In this document: positions 26,517-34,229 of the stretch, piece by piece
Position numbering within the stretch: the stretch's first letter is position 1
Layout of the letters: each line of letters starts with the position of its first letter
Source of the DNA: DASXYG01 sp036502625
GTDB taxonomy: Bacteria; Actinomycetota; Actinomycetes; Streptosporangiales; Streptosporangiaceae
Reading direction: 5' to 3'
DNA: 64,000 nucleotides
Assembly: GCA_036502625.1 (NCBI GenBank)
Contig: DASXYG010000112.1
Coordinates: 1 to 64,000 of the forward strand
The notes under the pieces: model-generated
Database searches by the model: none
What the model saw: only the letters and a program-made list of their open reading frames with translations
Told to the model about the DNA's origin: nothing
Translations under genes and position numbers: made by a program

Positions 26517-27385
26517 CGGCGCCAGCTCGGCGGTTCGCCCAGCCACTCGGCCAGGCGCGCGTCGTACGGGGCGAAATAGGCGTCGAGGCGTTCCCGCAGG
26601 GCGTCCGGCATGGGGCTGCGGGGGCGCGCGTTGTGCTTGTCGAAGGTGATCCGGTCGGTCGGCGGCAGCCCGAGGAACCCGCACACCCCGGCGAACACCG
26701 GCTCGGGGTCGGTGAAGAACGCCTCGCTGTCCACCACGTGGATGCGCTCGCGGCCGAACAGCTCCGTCAGGTGGTCGAGCTGCTCGACGTAGCGGCCGCG
26801 CGCGACGTACGCCTGGTGGCGCAGCGCGTGGCTGTCGGCGTACGGGTCGGCGCGCAGCCGCTCCGCCTCGCCGGACAGCCGCGACTCCTCGAGGTCCAGC
26901 GCGCGCTCGAACGGCTCGGTCTCGAAGCCGCGCGCGAACTCGTGCGCGTGCGCGGAGTACGCGCGCTCCACCGGGTCGCGCAGCATCACGATGATCTTCA
27001 CGCCGGGCAGGTCGCGGGCGATCCGCTCGGGGGCCAGCGGGTGGAACATGTAGTACGGGCTGGCCTCGCCGGTGATGACCGGTTCCGCGCCCTCCTCGCG
27101 GGCCGTACGGCGCGCGGTGCGGCGGGTGGGGAAGTGGCCGCGGTACCACGCCAGGCCGCGGTCGTAGGAGACGTCGAAGTAGTGCACGCCCTTGCGGCGG
27201 ATCGGGGTGAGCACCGACGGGTGCTGGGCGAGGTCCTCGTGCAGCGACGTGGTGCCGCACCGCTGCGCGCCCGCGATCACGAAGCTGGGCATCAGCCGCG
27301 CGCCCGACGTCAGCCGCCCGGACGTGCGGAACGCCCAGCGGGCGGTTCGGTACACGGGGGGCGGGAGCCGGTCCACGTTCACCAA
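26513..27385 (-). CDS. Carbohydrate-type sulfotransferase
   Basis: 290 residues. The PAPS-binding 5' loop is FVIAGAQRCGTTSLHEDL and the 3' site LRDPVERAYSAHAHE, both complete and characteristic of heparan/GlcNAc-type sulfotransferase domains. The KGVHYFD segment and the late GRYVEQLDHLTELFGRERI helix also fit that family. Cytosolic, no signal. It lies between the APH-like kinase gene and wzx, so its acceptor is most probably the lipid-linked repeat unit. It differs strongly from the sulfotransferase at 18713, implying two distinct sulfation sites. Confidence 0.9.
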   Translation of the reverse strand: MVNVDRLPPPVYRTARWAFRTSGRLTSGARLMPSFVIAGAQRCGTTSLHEDLAQHPSVLTPIRRKGVHYFDVSYDRGLAWYRGHFPTRRTARRTAREEGAEPVITGEASPYYMFHPLAPERIARDLPGVKIIVMLRDPVERAYSAHAHEFARGFETEPFERALDLEESRLSGEAERLRADPYADSHALRHQAYVARGRYVEQLDHLTELFGRERIHVVDSEAFFTDPEPVFAGVCGFLGLPPTDRITFDKHNARPRSPMPDALRERLDAYFAPYDARLAEWLGEPPSWRR

Positions 27386-27415
27386 CGTCTGTCCTTTTCT
27401 CGTGGGCGTCTACGG

Positions 27416-28645
27416 TCACCGGCGCGCGGCGCGGCCGAGGAGCTCGGGGAGCAGCCACTCCTCGATGCGCCCGAGCCGGGCGCCCGCCTCGTCCTGCCGG
27501 TCGCGGAGGTAGCGGACGGCGATGTCGCAGAGGTAGAGCAGCGCGACCAGATCGGCGTCGTCGCCGGTGTGGCCGAACGGGGCGAGCAGCCGCGGCGCCT
27601 CGGCGAGCGTGTCGCGTACGGCCTCGTCGTGCGGGCGGCCGCGGGTGGCCGTGGCGTCCTGGAAGTGGTAGTGCAGCGCGTCGTAGCCGCGCGGCACGCC
27701 GGTGGTGAACCGCTCCCAGTCCCAGACCAGCACCGTCTCCGGCAGCACGGCGATGTTCCACAGCGCGAAGTCGCCGTGCCAGGACCCGAACGCCAGCTCG
27801 GGGCCGGGGCCGGCGCCGATGAGGTCGAGCGCGTGGCGCACCTGCTCGGCGCGCGGCCCGTCGCCCAGCGCGGCGGCGTCGTCGCGCAGCCCCTTCCAGT
27901 ACGGCGCGGCGGTCAGCGGCCCGGTCGTCACGCCGGCGATGTCGGCGATCTCCAGCATCACGGTGGTCAGCCGCTCCCAGGTGACCGGCGCGCGCTCGCG
28001 CCAGACCGGCAGGGCGTCCTGCGTCAGCAGCTCCAGGTCGTGCCACCGGCCGGTGTGGCGTACGGCGGGGACCGTCATGGCGCGGGTGGTGGCCTCGTTG
28101 AGCACGGCCAGCGCCCGCGCCTCGGCGGTGACGAGCGCGCCGGTCAGCGCGTTGACGCCGATCTTGGTGAAGCCGAGTGTGCGGCCGTCGGCGGTGATGA
28201 GCTGGGCGACCGGCTTGCGGTTGGCCCGCGCGGGGCCGATCTGGAGGCCGAGCAGCGGCGGGGCGTCCGGCGTGCCGAGGACCGCGGCGAGATGGGTCTC
28301 GATGGTGTCCGGCCTGGCGCCGCCGGCGTGCACGCGGAGGCGGTCGCGCAGCAGCGGGTGGGCGGCGCCGGTGCGCAGCGCGGTGCGCAGCACGCGGGAC
28401 AGCGCGGCGGCGCGCGGCGACCGCTCCGCGTTGAACCCGACGACCGCCGCGGCGGCGGCCCGGCGCCCGGCCGGGACCAGCATCTTCGGCCGCTCCGCGC
28501 CGGGCACCAGGAGGTACTCCGCGTACGGGCGGCCGGGGGCGCGCGCACGGCAGATGGTCACCGTGGCGGGGGCGGGCCACAGCAGGCCGCTGAGCCGGCG
28601 GAGGTAGCCGGCGCGGCTGGTGTCCGTCTCGGCCGGTGCGGTCAT
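27416..28645 (-). CDS. APH-like phosphotransferase of unknown substrate
   Basis: 409 residues from ATG 28645, overlapping the wzy stop (ATGA). The C-terminal half has kinase-fold motifs of the aminoglycoside phosphotransferase/choline kinase group: GSWHGDFALWNIAV (catalytic HGD...N) and VWDWERFTTG (metal-binding Asp). The N-terminal lobe (KMLVPAGRRAAAAAVVGFN, LGFTKIGVNALTGAL) is divergent. Embedded in a polysaccharide operon, it probably phosphorylates a sugar or lipid intermediate rather than an antibiotic. Substrate unknown. Confidence 0.7.
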   Translation of the reverse strand: MTAPAETDTSRAGYLRRLSGLLWPAPATVTICRARAPGRPYAEYLLVPGAERPKMLVPAGRRAAAAAVVGFNAERSPRAAALSRVLRTALRTGAAHPLLRDRLRVHAGGARPDTIETHLAAVLGTPDAPPLLGLQIGPARANRKPVAQLITADGRTLGFTKIGVNALTGALVTAEARALAVLNEATTRAMTVPAVRHTGRWHDLELLTQDALPVWRERAPVTWERLTTVMLEIADIAGVTTGPLTAAPYWKGLRDDAAALGDGPRAEQVRHALDLIGAGPGPELAFGSWHGDFALWNIAVLPETVLVWDWERFTTGVPRGYDALHYHFQDATATRGRPHDEAVRDTLAEAPRLLAPFGHTGDDADLVALLYLCDIAVRYLRDRQDEAGARLGRIEEWLLPELLGRAARR

Positions 28646-30120
28646 CCCCACCTCCCGGTCGCGAGGTTGGTGGGCCGGTGGCCGCCGCGGACGGCGCGGC
28701 GGTGCGCGGCGGCCTCCTCGGCCTGCGCGCGCTCGTTGCGCCAGAGCAGCCCCAGCCCGAGGAACGCGATGACCAGGCTGGACCCGACCGTGACGTACGT
28801 GAACATGTACCAGAGGGGCAGCAGCATGGACAGCGACCCGGCCATCCCGATGGGGGTCCGGTCGCCTCGATAGCGCCAGACGGCGTAGACGAAGAACCCG
28901 ACGTAGAGGAACGTGCCGACGAAGCCGTTGGCGATCAGCAGCAGCCAGAGCTGGCCGGTGCTGCCGATGGAGGCGTTGCCGCACTGCGGGCAGGTCGAGG
29001 AGTGGCCGACCGCGATCGACTGCGAACTGCCGAGCAGTTTGCGGGTGCTGCCGTAGCCGATGATCGGGGACGACAGGGCGTCCTTGACGGACGTCACGGC
29101 GAGGGTCGTACGGATGTTGTCACTGTGCGGGTTGGCCAGCCGCTCGGACACGATCGTCTGCAGCGGGGAGAAGATGAACACCATGCCGGCCAGCGCGATG
29201 CCGCACATCAGCGTGCCGAGCACCAGGAACTTGCCGCGCGCGGCCATGCGCACCGCGATGTACACGATGATGATGCCGAGGCCGACCCACATGCCGCGGT
29301 TCAGGGAGTAGACGATCGGGACGGCCGCGATGACGGTCGCGGTGATCGTGATCCACCGCTGCGGGCGGGTGCCCATCGCCCACCATCCGGCGAACAGCCA
29401 GATGATCAGCCCGGAGATGTTCGCGCCCCACGTGTTGGTGTAGTCGAACGGCGCCTTGGGGCGGCCGGCCTCCGCGCCGGTGATGTCCTGCACCTGGGCG
29501 ACGGCCGGGTGGATCATCGCCTGGAGGCTGCGGTTGCCGCCGATGGACTGCGGCAGCACCAGCTCCGTCAGCGACGTGAACTCCAGGTGCGGCAGGAACG
29601 TGCCGAGCAGGCCGCCGCCGATGGTGACGAGCGCGAAGTAGCCGAGCAGCTTGGCCAGCTTGAGGCGGGGATACTGCTCCTCGGTGAGGTTCCCGACGTA
29701 CAGCAGGATGACCGTGGCCGCCAGGTAGTTCGCGGCGCGCAGGACGAACGACGACAGCGAGCCGAAGTCGAGCGTGGGGGCGAGGGTGTCCGGCGCGGTG
29801 AGCTTCATCGCCACCACGCCGGCCAGCATCCAGCAGCAGAACAGGCCCCACAGCGCGAAGCCCGGCGGCACGCGCACGCGCCCGCCGGAGCGCACCAGGT
29901 GGACCAGCATCGGCACGGCCGCGATCACGAAGATGAACTGCGCCAGCCCGAGCACCCACCACAGCGGGAACCCGACGATCAGCGCGGTCAGCGGCCACCC
30001 GGGGCGCAGGCCGACGCGCGGGCGGCGGATGACGGCGCGGAGGTACGCCGGCGGGCGGCGCGGCGCGGGCGTCTCGGGTGCGTCGTCGTCATCGTCGGTG
30101 ACCAGCGGGCCGAGCGTCAT
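28642..30120 (-). CDS. Wzy-like polysaccharide polymerase (O-antigen ligase family)
   Basis: 492 residues from ATG 30120, overlapping the DUF3048 stop (ATGA). About 11 membrane segments with a large periplasm-side loop, the Wzy/WaaL topology. Segment NRGMWVGLGIIIVYIAVRMA with its Arg, and the loop after SPIIGYGSTRKLLGS, match the family's functional region. An unusual CPQC pair lies in the loop GHSSTCPQCGNAS. It would join flipped repeat units into a polymer outside the membrane. The acidic N-terminus (DDDDD) is cytosolic. Confidence 0.85.
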   Translation of the reverse strand: MTLGPLVTDDDDDAPETPAPRRPPAYLRAVIRRPRVGLRPGWPLTALIVGFPLWWVLGLAQFIFVIAAVPMLVHLVRSGGRVRVPPGFALWGLFCCWMLAGVVAMKLTAPDTLAPTLDFGSLSSFVLRAANYLAATVILLYVGNLTEEQYPRLKLAKLLGYFALVTIGGGLLGTFLPHLEFTSLTELVLPQSIGGNRSLQAMIHPAVAQVQDITGAEAGRPKAPFDYTNTWGANISGLIIWLFAGWWAMGTRPQRWITITATVIAAVPIVYSLNRGMWVGLGIIIVYIAVRMAARGKFLVLGTLMCGIALAGMVFIFSPLQTIVSERLANPHSDNIRTTLAVTSVKDALSSPIIGYGSTRKLLGSSQSIAVGHSSTCPQCGNASIGSTGQLWLLLIANGFVGTFLYVGFFVYAVWRYRGDRTPIGMAGSLSMLLPLWYMFTYVTVGSSLVIAFLGLGLLWRNERAQAEEAAAHRRAVRGGHRPTNLATGRWG

Positions 30121-31115
30121 GGTGTGGCCCTGACGCTGGTGCCGGGCGGGGCGAGGATCACCCACGTAGGGCCGGGGGCGAGGCGGAACGGGAAGCTCTC
30201 GGAGTCGACGAACAGCGTCATGGAGTCCGGTGACTGGCGGTTCCACTTGCCGTTCGCGGACTGCCCCGCCGAGGCCACCACGCATGTTCCGGTGCCGAAG
30301 ACCTTCGCCTTGGGCGCCTTGACGCCGCCCTTCGCGATGTTCGTCGTCTTGTACTCGGTGCGCTGCACGATCACGTTCGCCACCGGCACCTTCGGGCCGC
30401 CGCCCGACGGCCGCCACCGGCCGCCGGAGTAGGTCCAGGTGCGGGTGGCGGAGCCGGGCATGCTGACCCGCAGCTTCGTCGCCTTCTTGAGGCCCTTGCT
30501 CGCCAGCGGCCTGCCCTCGGCGACGTACGTGAACGGCGACGGGGGCTGGCCCGGCCCGCGGTGCAGCTTCGCGATCGCGGCGTACATGCCCTTGGTCGAG
30601 GTGTACGCGCCGCCGCCGGTGTACGCGGACGGGTGGCCGGGGTAGCCGAGGTCGGTGACGTGCATGCCGGAGAGCTGGGAGTGCGGGCCGGGGCGCATCG
30701 TGGCGTAGCCGAGGCCGGCGTGCAGCGCGCCCATGAGCTGCGGGTCGGTGGAGCGGCCCTGGCCGAGCGGGCCGATCTTGGCGCTGGAGCCGGACTGGTA
30801 GACGGCGATGTAGCGCGCCGGGTCGGACTCTTCCTCGTAGACGAGGTCGGCCCCCGTGAGGCCCTGGGGGTCGGACCCGGTGAGGGCGACGCCGAACGCG
30901 GCGCGGCCGGCCTCGGCGCGGGAGCGCGCGGGTATGCCGGTGAGCGGGCTCAGGCCGTACTTCGCGGTGGGTGTCGGGCTGGCCGACGGCGACGAGGCGT
31001 ACGGCGACGGCGGGAGGTCCTGGGCGTTGCCGTGGCCGCCGCAGGCGCCCGTGAGCAGCAGCGCGCCGCCGGCCGTCAGGGCCGCCGCGGCACGCCCCCC
31101 GATTCTGGTGCGCAC
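30117..31115 (-). CDS. DUF3048-family lipoprotein
   Basis: 332 residues from GTG 31115, nine bases after the upstream stop. A signal peptide ends in LLLTGACG, a lipobox with Cys at about 22. A Ser/Pro/Thr spacer follows, then the DUF3048 (YerB-like) core: LSPLTGIPA, GVALTGSDPQGLTGADLVYEE, IGPLGQGRSTDPQL, and the second domain FTYVAEGRPL through VANVIVQRTEYKTT. The family's biochemical role is unsettled. Its place between the chain-length and polymerase genes suggests an outer-face accessory in polymer assembly or attachment. Confidence 0.85.
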   Translation of the reverse strand: MRTRIGGRAAAALTAGGALLLTGACGGHGNAQDLPPSPYASSPSASPTPTAKYGLSPLTGIPARSRAEAGRAAFGVALTGSDPQGLTGADLVYEEESDPARYIAVYQSGSSAKIGPLGQGRSTDPQLMGALHAGLGYATMRPGPHSQLSGMHVTDLGYPGHPSAYTGGGAYTSTKGMYAAIAKLHRGPGQPPSPFTYVAEGRPLASKGLKKATKLRVSMPGSATRTWTYSGGRWRPSGGGPKVPVANVIVQRTEYKTTNIAKGGVKAPKAKVFGTGTCVVASAGQSANGKWNRQSPDSMTLFVDSESFPFRLAPGPTWVILAPPGTSVRATP

Positions 31116-31123
31116 CGTGGGCC

Positions 31124-33058
31124 TCAGCGCTGCCTGCCGCGATTGTCGAACGCGGAGCCGTTGCTGTGGAAGCCGTCGTCGGGCCCGAAGGCGTCGGGGC
31201 GGCCCTGGCCGTACGGGGCGTCCGGGCGGTAGGGGTCGCCGGAGGCGTACGGGTCGGCGGGGCCGTAGGACTCGCCCGAGCCGTACGCATCGCCGGAGCT
31301 GTAGGCGTCGCTCGCGCCGTAGGAGTCGGCGTAGCCCTCCTCCTCCGGCTCCTCGGAATCGGCGTCGACCGTGCGCCACGTGGAGGTGTCGGCCTCGTTC
31401 TCGTCGCGGGCCGCGGCGACCAGGCGGTCGGGCGCGCCCTGCGGCCTGCTGTGGCCGTTGGCCGGGGGCAGCGCGGCGCGCGCGGGCGGGCGGCGGTGGT
31501 CGGGCACCGGGGCCGACTGCGGCATCGGGCGGGTCCTGAGCACGGCCGGCCGGCCCTGGTCGGGTACGGCGACCGCGCCGATGACGGCCGCGCCCATGCG
31601 GTCGAGCTGGCGCGCGGCGTCGCGCACCTGGTCGTAGCGGGTCTTGGGCATCTCGACGACGATCACCGCGGCGTCGGCGAGGTCGGCGAGCGCCTGCGCG
31701 TCGGCGCCCGCGGACGTGGACGGCGCCTCGATCACCAGGTAGCGGCAGCTCCGCCGCAGCCGGGCGATCATCTTGGCCATGGCCTCGCGCTGGAGCAGGT
31801 CGGCGGCGAGCTCGCCCTCGTGGCCCGGCGGCACGACGCGCAGCGACGGGATCTCCCCGGCGCGCTGCTCCACGTCACCGGGCTCCGCGCGGTCGAGCAG
31901 CGCCTCGGCGAGGCCGGGCCCGTCGTACAGGCCGAGGACGTTCTGCGCGACGGGGGAGTGGAGGTCGGCGCAGACCAGCAGCACGCCGGTCTCCGTACGG
32001 GCCAGGGCGGCGGCGAGGTTCGCGGCGACGACGTTGCCGCCCATTCCGGGCGCGGCGCCGGTCACCAGGATCACGTGGCCGCCGTGGCCGAGCGTGGCCG
32101 TCAGGGAGTGGCACAGTTCGTGGAAGCTTTGCCCGATGCGGCTGCGCGCGGTGAGCAGGCCCAGCCTGCCGCCCTTCGCGGGGACGTCGAGCAGGACGGG
32201 GATCTCCAGCGCGCGCTCGATGTCGCGGGAGTAGCGGATGTACTTGTCCGACCGGTCGCGGATGAACGCGACCACCAGGCCGACGAGCAGGCCCGCGAGC
32301 AGGCCGCCGCCGAGGAACACCAGCGGCAGCGGGCTGCTCGGGCTGTCCGGCAGCTCGGCGTCGGCGATGATGCGGCCGGGCGTGACGGTCGCGGACGTCA
32401 GCGGGCTGAGCTGCTTGTTGAGGTCCTCGATCCGGCCCTTGACGAGGTCGCGCTGAACTTCGGCGAACGAGAGGTCGGAGGAGTTGCGCGGCAGTGACGC
32501 CACACGGCCCGACCACTGCCGTAGGTCGTCGCGCAGCCCGGCGAGCTGCCGGTTGATCGACCCGACCGCGCTGTTGATCTGCGACTGCGCGTTCGCCTTC
32601 CGGCTGTCGAGGTAGGCCTGGGCGAAGGCGTGGGCCCCGGCCTGGGCGCCGCGCGCGGACGAGCCCTCGTAGGAGATCGTCAGCACCGAGGTGTTCGGCG
32701 GGACGGTGACCTGGATGTTCTGGAGGATGTCCTCCATCGGGATGCGCACCCGCATGAGCTGCTCGGCGCGGCCCACGACGTCGGCGGAGCGGACGAGCTG
32801 CGCCTCGGTGTCGAGGTTGATGCCGCCGTTGGTGCGGGCGTCGGCGTTGCCGCTGCCGCCGATGGCCTCGGCGCCGGTCTTGGTCACCTGGACGGACGCC
32901 TCAGCGGTGTAGTGCTTCGGGAACACGACGAGCGCGATCCCGGCCAGCGCCAAGCCGACCGCGACCCCGACGGCGATGACCCATCCCCTGCGGCGGATCA
33001 TGGCCGCGTAGTCGGAGAGTTCCATCGTGCCGCTCTGCTGCACGTCCATGTTCTGCAC
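31124..33058 (-). CDS. Wzc-like chain-length regulator with degenerate kinase P-loop and Tyr-rich tail
   Basis: 644 residues from GTG 33058 (GGAG four bases upstream; ATG 33049 is an alternative). A Wzz domain lies between two membrane helices (27-46 and 244-266) with a coiled middle. The C-terminal cytosolic part has the BY-kinase fold, but the Walker A site reads GAAPGMGGN (334-342) where GxxPGxGKS/T is expected, and the A' motif reads LLVCADLHS, lacking the first Asp. ATP binding is therefore doubtful. The last 60 residues hold about ten Tyr in spaced DAY/DPY units, the usual autophosphorylation cluster. It heads the minus-strand polysaccharide operon. Confidence 0.85.
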   Translation of the reverse strand: MQNMDVQQSGTMELSDYAAMIRRRGWVIAVGVAVGLALAGIALVVFPKHYTAEASVQVTKTGAEAIGGSGNADARTNGGINLDTEAQLVRSADVVGRAEQLMRVRIPMEDILQNIQVTVPPNTSVLTISYEGSSARGAQAGAHAFAQAYLDSRKANAQSQINSAVGSINRQLAGLRDDLRQWSGRVASLPRNSSDLSFAEVQRDLVKGRIEDLNKQLSPLTSATVTPGRIIADAELPDSPSSPLPLVFLGGGLLAGLLVGLVVAFIRDRSDKYIRYSRDIERALEIPVLLDVPAKGGRLGLLTARSRIGQSFHELCHSLTATLGHGGHVILVTGAAPGMGGNVVAANLAAALARTETGVLLVCADLHSPVAQNVLGLYDGPGLAEALLDRAEPGDVEQRAGEIPSLRVVPPGHEGELAADLLQREAMAKMIARLRRSCRYLVIEAPSTSAGADAQALADLADAAVIVVEMPKTRYDQVRDAARQLDRMGAAVIGAVAVPDQGRPAVLRTRPMPQSAPVPDHRRPPARAALPPANGHSRPQGAPDRLVAAARDENEADTSTWRTVDADSEEPEEEGYADSYGASDAYSSGDAYGSGESYGPADPYASGDPYRPDAPYGQGRPDAFGPDDGFHSNGSAFDNRGRQR

Positions 33059-33290
33059 AAAGCTCCTTCAGCGGGCCGGCGGGGCCAGTCGGGCGGGGGA
33101 GGCCGGGGGCTCTTGCCGGGAGCACGCCGCATCTGTCCGGGGGCAGTCGGGTGCAATCTAACTTCTATACGACGACGCAGGGTGGACGGGCGCGGTTTAC
33201 CGATTTCCGAGTGAATCCGCTCCGTGGCCGGACCTATCATCACCCACCGTCATGATCGTTGGCGAACCGCGCAGGTAGACGCGGTGCCGT

Positions 33291-34229
33291 TCAGGCGCCG
33301 CTGACCGCGCGGCGGCGCTCCGTACGCGCCAGGGCCGGCAGGCCGTGCACGCGGCGTGCGGCCATCCAGGCCAGGGAGCCGCCGACGACGATCGCGAGGG
33401 TGAGCCAGCCGATCGTGAGCGCGCCGAGGTCGAACATCTTCAGGCCGGACGCCACCAGGACGACGATCAGGGCGCGGCGGATCAGGCCGGACGGGGCGCG
33501 CGAGGACAGCCGGGCGCCGATGTACGCGCCGGGAACGCAGCCGATCAGCAGGGACGCCGTGACGGCCAGGTGGAAGTCGCCGAAGACGAGGTGGCCGAGC
33601 GCCGCGGCGGCGACCAGCGGCACCGCCTGGACGAGGTCCGTGCCGACCAGGTGGGTCGCGGGCAGCAGGGGATAGAGCATCAGCAGCGCCACGATGATCA
33701 GCGAGCCGGAGCCGACGGACGTCATGCCGACGATCAACCCGCCAACTATACCGACCAGTACAGTCGGGAGCGGGCGCGCGAAAACGGAGTCGGCGCCGGT
33801 CAGGGCGTTCTCCTGCGGTGCGGCGCCGGGGGCCGTACGGGACCGGAGCGAGAGATAGGCCTTGACGACCATCATCGTGGCCGCGAACAGCAGCGCCACG
33901 CCCATCGCGATCTGCACGACCTCGTTGACGGCCGCGCCCTTGCCGAGCGCCCGGGTGATCAGCACGCCGCAGAACGCGCTGGGCACCGACCCGAGGCACA
34001 GCCACTTCACCAGGCCCAAGTGGACGGTGCGCCGCCGCAGGTGGACCAGCGAGCCGACCGGCTTCATCACCGCCGACGCGACCAGGTCGCTGGACACGGC
34101 GGCCAGCGGCGGCACGCCGAAGACGACCATGAGCATCGGCGTCATCAGTGCGCCGCCGCCCATGCCGGTGAGGCCCACGATCACGCCCACGATGAGGCCG
34201 CCGACGGCCATCGGGAGATCAATGTGCAT
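33291..34229 (-). CDS. TauE/SafE-family anion exporter
   Basis: 312 residues with eight to nine membrane helices in two repeats. Repeat signatures GLTGMGGGALMTPML and GMTSVGSGSLIIVALLM are diagnostic of TauE/SafE. Proteins of this family export sulfite, sulfoacetate or related anions. The start overlaps the end of the APS-kinase gene by 11 bp, so it should serve the same sulfur route, perhaps exporting or importing sulfate/sulfite. Direction of transport cannot be read from sequence. Confidence 0.88.
   Translation of the reverse strand: MHIDLPMAVGGLIVGVIVGLTGMGGGALMTPMLMVVFGVPPLAAVSSDLVASAVMKPVGSLVHLRRRTVHLGLVKWLCLGSVPSAFCGVLITRALGKGAAVNEVVQIAMGVALLFAATMMVVKAYLSLRSRTAPGAAPQENALTGADSVFARPLPTVLVGIVGGLIVGMTSVGSGSLIIVALLMLYPLLPATHLVGTDLVQAVPLVAAAALGHLVFGDFHLAVTASLLIGCVPGAYIGARLSSRAPSGLIRRALIVVLVASGLKMFDLGALTIGWLTLAIVVGGSLAWMAARRVHGLPALARTERRRAVSGA

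Noticed and set aside
27416..28645. Antibiotic-resistance aminoglycoside phosphotransferase
   Set aside because: Only the general kinase-fold motifs match. The N-terminal lobe is divergent and the gene is embedded in and coupled to a polysaccharide operon.
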